A DNA stretch of 64,000 bases, from contig CM060851.1 of NCBI GenBank assembly GCA_030737835.1, positions 620,001 through 684,000 of the forward strand, given 5' to 3'. The notes below the pieces were generated by a model. That model worked only from the letters and a program-made list of their open reading frames with translations, did not search any database and was not told the origin of the DNA. Below are positions 46,964 to 59,459 of the stretch, piece by piece. Numbering within the stretch: the stretch's first letter is position 1; every line of letters begins with the position of its first letter. Both the position numbers and the translations under genes were made by a program. The DNA is from Acorus gramineus. Its lineage: Eukaryota; Streptophyta; Magnoliopsida; Acorales; Acoraceae.

Positions 46964-49900
46964 ATGGTGGTTGAGGAGGTGGGGTTGAAAAGGAGGGGGA
47001 GCTTGTCATGGGGGGTCCGGAATCTGATGAGGAGGAAGCAAGTTGACTCGGAGAGGGGAAGGGGGGAGAGCAGCCATGGAAGCCCCCGCCAGCAGCTCGC
47101 AAAGGAATTGTCGGTTATTCAGCTCATCGCGATCGGTATTGAATTGGGACTTTTGTGTTTATATTCCCCCCCCCCCCCCCCACTTTTTTTTTTTGGTGAT
47201 GGGTTTTTGTTTTGACTATGTGGATTGTTGGAGTTTCGTGTTTTTGGAGGGCGCTTGTATCAAATTTGGGTGTTTGGATGCAATTGGTTCAGGTTTTTGA
47301 GATTTTGATGGTGTTTGTGTTGATTGATTTTTATGGGGCTTTGATGATGATTTTCCATAGAATGCTCGTTTTTCGTATATTTTTGTTCAATTTTATCGTG
47401 GTTGTATGTTCTCAAACTTATGTGGAGGGAAGCTTCTCATCAATATAAGATTTCCTGTACTTTAGGCATGGTGGGTCTGGTCAATTCATGTTTTTATTCG
47501 AGTTAGAAGTTATTCTGGTTTCCTAAATCTCGTCGCAGTTCAAAGAATTTTGTTCATTTCTTTGAGGTGTATGAACTCTTGTTTACTTGTGGATTTAGGT
47601 TGCGTTTGGAACCAATTGTCAAACTGATTCTACCTTTGATTATCGATTCCGAACGGTTTTTTGACTTCAGCTTGGGATTTCAGATTTTGTTTTTATATTT
47701 TTAAAAGTCAACAAAAATAACTTTTATCAAAAATCTGGTTGAGAGCAGCTTTTATGAAAAAGTTGAAAGTTGGTTTCAAATGCGTCTTGTCCGTTTGGAA
47801 ACACAGATTGAAAAGTAGCTTTTGGAATAAAGCTGCTTTTTAAGATAATTTTAGACGTTGATTTTTTTAGGATGCTTTTTTTTAAATCAGGAATCAATAT
47901 TTGAAAGGAGTTTAATGTTTGGTAGAGAAAGTTGCTTTTCAATTCAAAAAATCGATTCCGATAAAAAAGCGTTGTTTCTGAGCTTTTTAAAACACAGATT
48001 TCGAGGAAAAATTAAAAGGAATCCAGCTTCCGATTCTGCAAAAAGCTGCCCCGTTTGGCTGCACGCTTTTAGCTTTTCAAAAAGCAAAAGCACGCCGAAT
48101 CGCGCAACCAAACGGGGCTTAATTCTGTATTGTCATTAGAGTTTTTGTTCTTAAATTCTAAAACCTTTGTGGAACAGTAGAGTATCTGAGTATGTTTTTG
48201 GGTGTTCTACGTTTTTCCTGTGCGAAGTGGCTTCAGTTAACTGGCATCCATTTTCTTGACTTTAAACTTTAATTGTCCTTGTGTTCTTTTGGCCTTCACT
48301 TTCCTCTTTGATTGTATTTCCACTCTATATATGTTCATTCACTTGAAACTTTTATTTTCCAAATAGGTGTTGGGTCGACAATAGGAGCTGGAGTTTATGT
48401 GCTAGTCGGAACAGTTGCTCGTGAACATTCAGGACCAGCTCTGACCATTTCTTTCCTAATTGCTGGCATAGCAGCCGCTCTTTCAGCTTTTTGCTATGCT
48501 GAGCTCGCAAGTCGTTGCCCATCTGCGGGGAGTGCCTACCATTACTCATACATATGCGTCGGGGAAGGGTATTGTATAAATCTCTGTTAACTGATGTTGG
48601 CATGTTAATAATTAGTTTTTTTTTTTTCTGTAAGAGTTCAATAGATAGCTACACATGAAATGCAACCCTTTCATATGTTTACTAGAATCTGAACTTAATG
48701 TTTATTTTGTAATTCCATTTAGATTTCTCTAATTCATGGTGTTAATCATGTCTCTCTGGCCAGTGTTGCTTGGCTTATTGGTTGGGCTCTCATTCTGGAA
48801 TATACAATTGGTGGCTCCGCAGTTGCACGTGGCATATCCCCAAACTTGGTATATTCAAGTATTTAAAACTTTAATATATGTGTGCTCTTCTCCTTGCAAA
48901 ACTTTTATCATCTCAATCGATACTTATTCTTCGTGGAATATCTATTCATTTATTTTCTAATTGGTTAGAAGCATAACTTTCAGACAGACTATCTATGGAT
49001 AAATTATACCAGTTTTTCTGTTTTTTCTGTTGAAGAACTCAAATTCAACTTTTGTTTTTTCGAAACTCCCTTCTTTTTTTAACTTTCTTTGAAATCTGTT
49101 TATTTAATGGACCATATTTTCTTGTCCCCAGGCACTGTTTTTTGGAGGACCCGATAGCTTGCCATTTTTCCTGGCTCGTGCGCAAATTCCTTGGTTTGAC
49201 ATCGTGGTTGATCCTTGTGCCGCAATTCTTGTTCTCCTTGTAACTGCACTCCTTTGTGTGGGAATCAAAGAGGTACATTATAGGTCTCTATTTGTGCTTT
49301 ACTTGCAATGGATTTCTTTTTGGTCCCTCACTGAGACTGCTAAATTGTCCCTACAGAGTTCATTTGTGCAAGGCATCGTCACAATAGCCAATGTGTGTGT
49401 GATGCTTTTTGTAATTATAGCTGGTGGATATCTTGGATTTCAAACTGGATGGGTTGGATATTCTGTTCCCAGCGGGTAATGGAGATGCTTTATGTATGTT
49501 GCATGAATATTTGTCTTTACTTTCTCACATATTCGTAACTATATTGTGCATTGTATTTTCAGTTACTTCCCTTTTGGAGTAAATGGCATGCTCGCAGGGT
49601 CAGCCACTGTTTTCTTTGCATACATAGGCTTTGACTCAGTTGCTAGCACGGCTGAGGAGGTACAGCTTTGTGCTTTTATAATTTGGGAAATTTTCATATT
49701 AGCACGGACTGATGGAATCTCATCAGTACATACTTGGATGGATGACACGTGCTCATTAAAGAGCTAAAAACCTTTCATCAATTAAAAATTATGGATGTAA
49801 ATCATATAAATGTTTCTTACACATGTCATTCATCGAAGCATGTACTGATGGATTTTCAACAATGCGTATCAATATGAAAATTTTCCATATAATTGCGCTC

Positions 49901-52808
49901 TGATTCAGTCCTCCCCCCCCCCCCCCCCCCCCCAAGTTTATTGAATCTCACATATTAAACTTTTTCCTGAGGAACAGGTAAAGAATCCCCAGCGTGATTT
50001 GCCACTGGGTATAGGATTTGCATTGACGATATGTTGCAGCTTGTATATGCTGGTTTCGATTGTTATTGTTGGGCTGGTTCCATATTACGCAATGGATCCG
50101 GACACCCCTATTTCTTCTGCGTTTTCCAGTCATGGGATGCAATGGGCTGTGTAAGTGATGCGTTATTACAGATTTGGCACATCAAATTTGATTTTTGTTC
50201 CATGTCTTAGTTGTATGATTTGCTCAAAATACAGGTACATTATCACTGCTGGAGCTGTTACTGCCCTTTGCTCAACTTTGATGGGGTCGATTCTCCCTCA
50301 GGTGAGTCTCTTTTCATATGCTATTTCATTATCTCCCTGGACTGATGAATTATGGTACTGTATGATTTGATTCAATTTAAACACACATAGAAGTATAAAC
50401 TGCAACACACAGAAATATAAAACCGCACTGTGGACTAATCAATACTAAAGAGGAGGAAGTGTAAATGAGAAGACTCTGTGCATCTATGTTTTCTCTATAA
50501 TATGGGTTGCTGCGAGAATCATGATATATGCATCTAAGGGACATATATACATTAGTGCTTAATTGGATATACGAATTGGAAGAATATGGTTTCTCTAGGT
50601 CATGCATAGGCTCTGATACTTTTGAGGTGTGCTTGTGGTAAACCATTTTTTTCCATCTTGAAGAAGTAATGTATAGTCTATTTTTTGCACACTGCTCTGT
50701 TTAACTTTCCTTTTGTGAATTTTCAGCCTAGAATACTGATGGCAATGGCTAGAGATGGATTACTGCCTTCCTTTTTCTCCGATGTCAATAAGCGAACCCA
50801 AGTTCCCGTAAAGAGCACGATTTTGACTGGTATTTGTGCTGCGATGCTGGCATTTTTCATGGATGTTTCTGCACTAGCTGGAATGGTGAGAAAACTCTTG
50901 CTGCACTATTGAACAACAAACACTCAATCCAATCTTTGAGTTGTCTTGACGAAGACCATACATTTTTTTTTTTTAAAACAGGTCAGCGTTGGGACGCTTC
51001 TTGCGTTCACGATTGTTGCGGTATCTATTTTGATACTCAGATATGTTCCACCAGATGAGGTCCCTCTTCCATCATCACTTCAGGAATCTATTCATGCAGT
51101 ATCTTTGAGACTCAGCCAGGAATCTGATGTAGAAAACGCAAAAGCTGATGTTGAAACATGTAAAGATAAGGATGAACAGTGTGAGGATGGCATATCATCC
51201 TCAAGTAATTCGGAAGCATCAGTTGAAGATCCTCTCATCGAGAAGCAAATTGTTCAAGGTGAGGGACTACAATCATAGAGAGTTTAAACATTATATTTTT
51301 AGAATTCAGTTACTATGGATTTAATGTGGAATTTATTTGCGACACAACCTGTTTTCTAACTTTGCTTTTTATATGCTGCAGATAAATTAGCTGAACAAAA
51401 AAGGAGAAATGTTGCCGCTCTGAATATAGCATTTGTGTGTATTGGAGTGCTCCTCCTCACTTCTGCAGCCTCGGCGGCATACTTGCCTAGGTATATACAT
51501 GCCAATTCCTATTCAAGCTTACATGGAATGATCTTCCATGTCTCATGCTTTCATGCAATTAAATGATTACTTTTTCTCCTTAATGTGTTTTCTTCCCGTG
51601 TAAGGCCCCGTTTGGAACCAATTTTTTTTTAAATAAAATATTCCATAGAAGCTGCTCAGCCAGCTTTGTTATTCAAGCTACTCTCAACCAGCCTGTTTCG
51701 TTGACTTTGAAGGCATAAAAACTAAAATTGGAAACCTAAAACTTAGATTTTAAAAGAAATGTATGGAATTGATTATTTGAAAACTGATTTTTCTGAAACA
51801 GAATCAGTTTGGTAAATGGTTCCAAATGGGGCCTAAGACTCAAAATCTAGCGGATTAGACACGTTCAGATGGATCCTAAACTTATGGTCTTTTTTAGTGC
51901 TTGAGATCCTAAATTTTTTTAATGCAAATGCTTGTGAAGTTTGGTTGAGATCTGGCTAAAACTTATACAAATCTCTCATCAATATGTATAACACAGACTA
52001 AGCTTGCCTAATTGAGCTAAAAGATGACAAAGGTATGTTGTCATATAAAAAATGATTGGATTTATCAGTGATTGAATAAAAGAATATGAATAAAAGGCTG
52101 GTTGCAAACCTGCAATTTTTTATTTTGTTTTTTGGTAGTGGTTGCTTTTAACTTTGAATTCCTTTTATCAGTCTCCTTCGGTACGTGGCATGCATTATTG
52201 GTGGTTTGCTACTTCTGTGTGGCCTTATCATGCTCTCCTGGATCGACCAAGATGAGACCCGACATAGTTTTGGACACACTGGAGGTGCTATTCATGAACT
52301 ACATTTCTTACTCTCTCTGAATGATATTGATAGCTTGCTCTTTATGATATAACTTTTACTCATTTTCTTTCTTGCAGGTTTCATATGCCCCTTTGTTCCA
52401 CTATTGCCCATCTGTTGCATACTCATAAATGTCTACTTGCTAATAAACCTCGGGTGAGTTCCTTCTACTGTTTTAATGTCTACTTAGGGTGCGTGTGGAA
52501 AAGAAAAGTTTTATTTTTTTTCACTTAAAGCAGCTATCCAAGAAGCACACTTTTGTTAGATTCCTGGAAAACTGTTTTCATTTTTCAAAAGCACATTCTT
52601 TAAGTGTCAGTAATAAATGCAAATTTAATTATTCTGATTTGAATTTTCCAGTACTGGTACATGGCTTCGGGTGTCGCTATGGCTGGTTATTGGTGTCCTT
52701 GTATATTTGTTCTATGGGCGGACCCATAGTTCACTCAGAGACGTGGTTTACGTGCCCACCGCTCATGCTGATGAGATCTACAGAAGTTCTTCAGAAATTG
52801 TGGCATAG
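46964..52808 (+). CDS. CAT: Cationic amino acid transporter, CAT2/3/4 type
   Basis: Fourteen exons: 46964-47135, 48367-48568, 48764-48848, 49132-49272, 49357-49475, 49563-49659, 49978-50150, 50235-50301, 50727-50885, 50982-51258, 51382-51490, 52172-52284, 52378-52453, 52652-52808. They join in frame to 648 residues. The product is an APC-superfamily permease. Family hallmarks are the first-helix [15 protein letters not shown], then [20 protein letters not shown] and [17 protein letters not shown]. Also present are [26 protein letters not shown] and [15 protein letters not shown]. About fourteen membrane helices are expected. The hydrophilic loop of about 70 residues before the last four helices is Ser/Asp/Glu-rich. 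The C-terminus ([11 protein letters not shown]) matches the plant CAT2/3/4 group, members of which are reported mainly at the vacuolar membrane. The exact paralogue is undecided. Introns carry several MITEs. Confidence 0.94.
47599..47790. mobile_element. Degenerate Tourist-like MITE in CAT intron 1
   Basis: TTGCGTTTGGAACCAATTG at the left is inverse-related to GTTGGTTTCAAATGCG at the right. The core GGTTGAGAGCAGCTTTTATGA matches that of the elements at 7684 and 51604 in one orientation. Confidence 0.5.
48046..48118. repeat. Compact hairpin/foldback in CAT intron 1
   Basis: GCCCCGTTTGGCTGCACG at the left pairs with the inverse CGCGCAACCAAACGGGGC at the right, and AGCTTTTC/AAAAGCAAAAGC fill the middle, giving a near-palindrome of 73 bp. 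This looks like a minimal MITE or the end of a larger one beginning at about 47790. Confidence 0.7.
49685..49887. mobile_element. MITE with ~67-bp inverted repeats in CAT intron 6
   Basis: GGGAAATTTTCATATTAGCACG at the left is matched in inverse by CAATATGAAAATTTTCC at the right. The similarity continues through CATCAGTACAT.CTT.GATG.ATGACA.GTG on both arms. The flanks TTATAATTT and ATATAATTG match at 7 of 9 positions, compatible with a Mutator-like 9-bp duplication. Confidence 0.7.
49913..49933. repeat. 21-base poly(C) run in CAT intron 6
   Basis: Twenty-one consecutive C bases, 44 bp before the exon 7 acceptor at 49976-49977. It probably forms part of the pyrimidine-rich region before the acceptor. 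Confidence 0.9.
51604..51833. mobile_element. Tourist-like MITE with TAA target duplication in CAT intron 11
   Basis: The element starts GGCCCCGTTTGGAACCA and ends, in inverse, TGGTTCCAAATGGGGCC. TAA immediately flanks both sides (51601-51603, 51834-51836), the 3-bp duplication of PIF/Harbinger (Tourist) elements. 230 bp, no coding content. Confidence 0.88.
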
Positions 52809-54669
52809 TGGGTCAGTCTTTCGTCTCGAATTGGACCACAATCGGAGCATAATGGAAATTGAACAATTTGTTCTCATTTCCCAGTTTTAGAATCTATTGA
52901 ATTCATAATTCATATTCTATTTAGGCAGATCTGTGGTCTGCCTCATGTGCATACCAATTCTCTCCCCCCCCCACAGTCTGTAAAAATCGTCTTCCTGGAT
53001 ATGAAGAAATGGTGATGAACTGGAAAATGTTTGTGTTGCCCAGCGTGGGATCATTAGTAAGAATTCCTCTGTTGATTATAATGTATAATGAAGAAAGAAA
53101 AGAAATTGTATGTGATTGAATATTATTTCAGTCTCTTGTCAGTTTTATCAGAGTGGGCAGATTTAGACTAGGCATATCTGTGCTATTAAATTGAATGTGT
53201 CTTTTTATGTCATCTGATTTTCATTGAGATTATGCACCTTGTATGGCACACTGTTACTTTGTTTGGTATTGAATGAGGGGTGTTACATTCAAGACACATT
53301 TGCAGTCATTCCAGGGGATGTGACATCACCGAATGCATATCAAGTATTTAAGAATATGTATTTTAAAAAAATGCATGTGTTTAATTCATTCGAATGTGTC
53401 ATTTTTTTCTTTTCTTATGTGAAAATATGTACTTTATTAGGTAAAATTTTAAAATGTGTGGTATGTAATAGCGACTACAAAAATGATTAAGTATAACTTT
53501 TTCATTGTATTAGTCAAGCCAAATAAAATTTTCGCAGATCAAATTGTAAGGTTGAACCTTTTGATGATTAAGAACGCAAATTGAGGATCCATTAATGTTT
53601 GATAATAGGTTGCTCATATATTTAGTCATTTTTGTAGCTCTATATACTATTAGAGCATCTCCAATGTATATGTTAGTTAAATAAGATATTAAAGTGTCAT
53701 GTCAGCACTTTATACCTCAACTATACACTAATTTACTACATCCCTATTTAGTTGGTTGTTGTTGCTCCAATGAACTAGTTAAATAAACTAGTCAAACCAA
53801 TAGTGGGCCCCACCTCTTCACCCACTCAACCTTTTAAATGTATTTTTTATTAATTTTTTAAGAAAAACTATCACGTGGGGCCCACATTTAGCTAGCTAAA
53901 ACACTAGCTACATTTAGTATGAAAGACAACACCTGACACATGAGGCTCACATTTAGCTCCCTCTTAACATCTCCATTGGAGCAACATTTTTACATGTTAT
54001 GTAAAATATGACACTAGCATGTTAATTAACATATCCATCGGAGATGCTCTTATAATACATGAAGTTTTATCACAATGTATGTCATAAAAAAACAATTCAT
54101 TTTTTTTTTTTAAAAAAATATATTATTATATTTTCAGTATATATTTCATTTTATATAATAATATATATTTTAATATGAGAGTGTATATAATAAAAAAAAA
54201 AAAACGAATAACCAATGTGAGTTGCAAATAGAGTTGTGCGAGGGGTTGGATATATCATTTTCCCTTATGATACCATATTATCACGCCCATCGATTTTGAT
54301 TAGATTTTATTTAATCTCAACAAACTAGCCCATTGATCATACTCAGATGCTCATAATATGGTACAAACATGCCACTGGTCATGTTTATTGGCCAGCAGTA
54401 GCACTACCTCCCTCCCTGCATTTCTTAGGAAACTCTGACTCAAGCATTGAGAATGACAAAACATTCATTCATGCTTAATAATAATAAAAAAATTCTCACA
54501 GAAAAGTTCAAATGGCTCACATATCTCAAATGCATACCCACCAAAATCATAAGCTGACAAAAGAACTCAGATTTAAGAAATAGTTTAAACTTTGGCATTG
54601 TTGAGAACCATCTTATAAATCAATGTGAAATGAGAACCATCATGGTAGGACAATATATATGAGAGAAGT
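52809..54669. other. Intergenic region between CAT and the next gene
   Basis: Beyond the CAT 3' UTR there is an AT-rich fragment (53385-53530) related to 15640-15835, and the MITE at 53653-54049. An AT-rich stretch (54060-54210) with poly(T) and poly(A) follows. No gene is seen. Confidence 0.5.
53653..54049. mobile_element. Harbinger-like MITE with TTA target duplication
   Basis: The left end GAGCATCTCCAATGTATATG and the inverse of the right end (GAGCATCTCCGATGGATATG) form terminal inverted repeats that continue into TTAATTAA. TTA flanks both ends (53650-53652, 54050-54052). The interior carries further inverted blocks (GCTCCAATGAACTAG, TCCATTGGAGC). 397 bp, non-coding. Confidence 0.85.
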
Positions 54670-56475
54670 TCATGGTTGGTTCTTGTTCATGTCTATATTC
54701 ACAATAGATAGTAACTGGGGTAGGTTTTCTAAACCCACAGTGAGTATCCCTCCAAGAAGGAAAATGAAAGCGAAGACGAGCAATATCTTCCCAATGTAAA
54801 CAAAACTGATATCTGATTTTGCGCCATTGTTGGATTTCCCGACATGGTGTAGCTCTGTGGACCTCTGCAAACAAAAGACCAATCGTTTACAGTTTAGAAA
54901 GCTAAAAAGAAACTGATATCATTCGTTCGTTTAGAAATCTCATTTTCAATAACTTGGGAATCAGACACATCAACACATAGTTTAAGGTTCTCGTGTCTCT
55001 TGATTGAGGAGCTATCTAAAACAAGCATATCAAACAAAACCATTTGAATAATCATAATGCATTACTCAAGAAACTCTTCCTTTCACAATAAATAGACTAT
55101 GAAACTTGAGCCATATATTATCTACACAATTTATGATGATGAATTACATATGACATTCAATTTTCCATATTTAACTGTTTCTAAAATCATCTATAAATTA
55201 TAACGATATGATTTTTTTGGAAAAGAATGAAACAACAATTCATGCAAGCGAGTAGGCTGTCATTCCCCAAAAAACAATGATTCATAGAGACGTACCATCA
55301 ATGTAGACTGCATTCTGCTTGACTCTTCAAAACCTAGTGTCACAAATACAACTTGTTAAAACATCACATTCAATTTATTCACTACAAATTTATACACAAA
55401 AAGATTCCAAATTTGTTCACCTTCTTCAGTGACCGTCTGCAATTTCCAACCTTCACCATAGTTGACAAGAAACGAACGTGGACCAAAACTGATGGGCTCC
55501 TCCCCTTCTTTAACTGCCTCAATATGCAATGCTGGAGAAGACCCATAACCAAGCTTTCGATTGATCACAAACAATGCATACCCAGATTCTGTCCCAGCTG
55601 CAAAACGCCTAACTTTACCCGAGCTCTTGCACTCCACCTCCAAAAACTTAAAACAAGAGAAAAAGAGGTGACATTGAAACATCATATCACATTGCAAAAG
55701 CACATTGAAAAAAGCAACTATGAGTTTTCTCCCCATAGGTCTCAAGTTCAAATCCCCCAGACTTATCTAATACACATGTTTTGTGGGTGATTGTGTGCAT
55801 CTGAGGTTTTACCAACTAATGTAGGGGCCCCTTTCAACTAAATTTCCTTAGGTAAATTAATTTCAATAAAGACATCAATGATAACAAACTTCCAGACATT
55901 TGCATGAACAAGATTATTTGAAAGCACATTCTATTCCATTGTGCCCCATACCATAATTATCAAGTTACCTGCTTAATAATCATAACAACGATTGCTCGAA
56001 TTAGCATCCCAATAAAGAAAATTTGAAAAACCAACATTGAAAAACTATTATGGCATACCACAATTGCAAAAAGATGAGATTTTGCCCATCATTTGCTATA
56101 GATTTCACCCAGAAAACAATGAACCACCAAGCAAGTCAATGACTTGATGCAAAATAAGCACAGAAAACATGATATACATCACAAAAGATTAGATTTTTTT
56201 ATGTGAAACAAGAAAAATAAGGGGATGAAATCCATAAACAGAAGGAACCCAGAAAAGGGGGCACAAAAATTCAGTCATAAACACCTGCGACATTAACAAT
56301 TTTTCATAAATTTTCATAACATAGTCCATAAACAAGCATAAAAAATCAAACTAAAATCAACCCACTATAAACTTTCATAGAACAAATCAAAATCAAAAGC
56401 AATTGAAGAGAGAGAGAGAGAGATTACGAGAGGTGGGGAAGGTTGGGGAGGCTGGTTTTCCTCGGTTTCTGTCAT
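54670..56475 (-). CDS. Small conserved-looking membrane protein, function unknown
   Basis: Four exons on the minus strand: 56475-56428, 55646-55421, 55333-55296, 54864-54670. All have GT..AG junctions and keep frame, giving 168 residues. The protein starts MTETEENQPPQPSPPL, a short acidic, proline-rich segment. A soluble region of about 90 residues follows, with VECKSSGKVRRFAAGTESGY, then IEAVKEGEEPISFGP and YGEGWKLQTVTEE. It ends with one strongly hydrophobic segment (about residues 125-150, IGKILLVFAFIFLLGGILTV) close to the C-terminus, suggesting a tail-anchored membrane protein. Exon lengths and coding quality (charged, non-repetitive, typical splice sites) argue for a real gene. I do not recognise an enzymatic motif and assign no function. 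A CT/GA simple repeat (AGAGAGAG) lies just inside intron 1. Confidence 0.75.
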
Positions 56476-56639
56476 GGAGGATCGAAGACCTGTTCGTTTT
56501 GAAACCTCTGTTGACCCCTATATAAATTACTTTTTGGAACAAATTACCCGTATTACCCCTATATGATATCCTCGAAATCAGTTCTCAGTTGTTCCGACAG
56601 AATAGTCAATGGGACGCTAAAACGGTCATTATGTACCTC

Positions 56640-56990
56640 TTAGACGGGTTGGGTTTAGATTGGAACGGGTTGGGTTCGGATTGATCTTAACCCTAATTCC
56701 AAACTACTTAATCCTCACCCGACTCAACCCAATTTTCAATCCGAATTGGACCAACCCGAATCCAATCTGTAATTAAATAAACCAACTCGACCCAACCCGA
56801 CCCAACCCGACCCAACCCGAATTGGACCAACCCGATCCAACCCGAATTTCTAACACGATGTGCAAATTAAATAAATCAACCCGACCCAACCCGTAAGATT
56901 AACTAAATTTACCTAAAATTTGAACTACCCATATTAGAAGCTACATAATGAACAACCATGATTTTTTTTTAACTATTAGTTTACGGGTTT
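56640..56990. mobile_element. Truncated inverse copy of the CGGGTTGGG MITE
   Basis: Read in reverse, it matches the 2929-3150 part of the element at 2797-3165, including GGTTGTTCATTATGTAGCTTC, AAATTTTAGGTAAA and TTTGCACATCGTGTTAGAAA. It lacks the first ~130 bp and has gained internal copies of the CCCAACCCGA block (four in a row at about 56785-56820). Confidence 0.75.
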
Positions 56991-57639
56991 TTTTTTTAAA
57001 AAACCAGATTAAGGTTTTTTTTATAATTTGTCTTTTTGAAATATATATACATAAATTAGTTGTTTTTAAAATAATTTTATTTTATTTCTATTATTATACA
57101 CGTATTAATAATAACTATGTCGTCACTAATAAATAGTTTCTATTTTTAATTTTCATGTTTTTGAATTTTAGATGAAATTGATCACTTTTGTGTTAAAATT
57201 AATATTTTTTATTTGTATACATATTATATTTGGTAAGGTAATATATCCAAAATAAAAAAATAAGTATATTTTGATTATTTGTTCAAAACTTTAACCATTT
57301 TAATATAAAATTTGATGAAAGTTTATTAGGCGGATAAATATAAATAATTTCTAAATATTTTAGTAATATAAAATAAATAGTTTATTTTTTGATGGTATAC
57401 ATACCAAAACAAGCAAAAACTAATCATTCTATTAAATATAGGGTGGATTGAAAATTGGATGTCTTTTCCTTTAATAAGTAAAAAATAAATAGATGTCAAC
57501 CTTGGACATTAATAAGTAGGTATCGTACATTGTTAATCATATTATATTATGTACACCATTAACTAACATGCACATAATTAGGATGGTGAATGTCTGAATC
57601 ACATGAACCAAATAGATGGTTGTTACACGTGGCACGCCG

Positions 57640-58870
57640 AGACAATCCCGCCCACAACACATATATCTCAAAAACCATGCAACGAAGTATACCTATGGTT
57701 AGTAATTTTTCATGTTATTTTATTTAATGAGTTTATGTAATATAATCATAAAGATATATATATTTTTTTATTAAAACACATATATTATTAGATGACATAT
57801 ATTTAAAAAAATTAAAATACAACCAAGACAGCATAACTCAACCAATGGAGTGGACAGGCAATTGGGAAATCACCTTCGGATGGCAAATGGGTTGCAAATA
57901 AATTGAACATATCAATGTTTTTTTTTTTAAATAGTATATCTTATCTAATGAAATATGTATTTTTATTACAAAAATATAAAATATATTTTTCAATAAATTA
58001 TATGGACTCTTATATAGAATGTGTAAATAAAAATTTCAAACGAAGTATATATTTCGTTATTGTGAATGTAAGTAACCAGTGAGATATATCATATACAAGA
58101 TTGTAAAATGGAATGAACTTAAATTTTCCATTAGCTCTTCTTCACCAAGTTAGGTCTAATTAACATGAGCTCTGTTACACTCGGTCTTTTTTACACTCTA
58201 AATTACAGTTTTATATATACCTTGTTAATACTCTTCACTCATTGTATTGATGTAGTATATAGTTTATTGAAAAAATTTACATTTTTTACAAATGATATTG
58301 TTCAATGTTTCAAAATATACTTTGCATTTTATAAAAGTATAAACCTCATTAGATAATGCATGTGATTGTTTAAAAAATGAAAACATGTGTAGTCTATGTT
58401 TTAGCTTGTAAATAGATTGAGTGTTTCTCCAATCAACATTAATCCATGGATATGAGAATCGATGATACACTCCATTTTTTTTTACAGTTTAAAATTTTAT
58501 ACTATACATCTCTTTAGTCTTTTTTCATTGTATTGAGATATATACATTGTTAAAAATATTTTATTTTTTTATAAATGATATCATTCAATTTATCAGAATA
58601 TATACTTCACAATTTAAAAAATATATTGTTCATTAGATAAAATATATGATTTTAAAAAATAAAAATATAAAACCTTTTAGACTGTAAATTGGCCAGAATA
58701 TAACTTTTCCTTTTTGATATAACTATTACGGTTTCGTATGGCTCAGACCTATATCCATAAGAAATGTGTGCAATCTATGTACCTTGATAACTATCCAACG
58801 AAGTATATATATTTCATTAAACGAAATATATTAATTGTTTATAAATATTTTTCATTATAAAGGTATATAT
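57640..58870. repeat. Cluster of AT-rich dispersed family copies
   Basis: At least four degraded copies follow each other: about 57690-57840, 57915-58110, 58145-58420 (starts TCTGTTACACTCGGTCTTTT) and 58470-58700, with a partial copy to 58865. Shared blocks include CATTAGATAATGCATGTGATT, TTAATGAG and GAAGTATATATTTCGTTA. Confidence 0.6.
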
Positions 58871-58876
58871 ATAAAA

Positions 58877-59405
58877 GGAAAAATTCAAGTGACCACTTGT
58901 AAACTCTCTAAAATCTATATAATTTCTTAACTTTTTCTGAAATCTATATAATCCCCGGAAAACATATATGTAAATCCAAATGGCCCACTAAATTAAACTT
59001 CCATTGACAGATAAGAAATATTATGTAAACATTCTGTTTGGTTAAATTCGCTTGAAATACAGTATACAAAAAAAATCTACAATGTTTTAAAAATGCTAAA
59101 ATCATTTAAAAATGACTATTAAACCCCCCCCCCTCCAAATTGATCATAAAACCCTAACTTGAGGAATAAAATCATATTTACATAATATTTTTCACATTTT
59201 TAACACATTGTAGGTTTTTTTAGTATACCGTGTTTTCAATTAGAGTTAATCAAACAGAATATTTCTCATTTGTCAGTCAATTTAATTCAGGGGGCTCTTT
59301 GGATTTTTTTTTGGATTTTTTTCAGGGGGTTATATGGACTTCAAGAAACATCAGGGGTTTATGTGGATTTTAGAGAGTTTACAGGGTGTTATATGGATTT
59401 TAGCC
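58877..59405. mobile_element. Mutator-like MITE just upstream of the 59.5-kb leader
   Basis: GTAAACTCTCTAAAATCTATATAA near 58900 is inverse to TTATGTGGATTTTAGAGAGTTTAC near 59360, and the arms extend outward to about 58877 and 59405. Flanks TATATAAAA and TCTATAAAA are similar, suggesting a 9-bp duplication. The internal ATGTAAATCCAAATGGCCCACTAAATTAAACT also has an inverse partner near 59270. No coding content. Confidence 0.65.
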
Positions 59406-59459
59406 ATCTATAAAATGATGAGTCGGTGATAACATTTTCCCTCCAAAAAATCGTCCCCA

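Noticed and set aside
48352..48603. Minus-strand frame opposite CAT exon 2
   Set aside because: It is a shadow of the CAT coding exon, whose plus-strand frame contains the clear first-helix transporter motif.
49045..49278. Minus-strand frame across CAT exon 4
   Set aside because: Lys/Arg-rich shadow of an exon encoding hydrophobic helices. No independent support.
58165..58470. Short open frames in both directions at 58.2-58.5 kb
   Set aside because: They fall entirely inside AT-rich dispersed repeat copies and show Phe/Ile/Tyr-rich composition typical of chance frames in such DNA.
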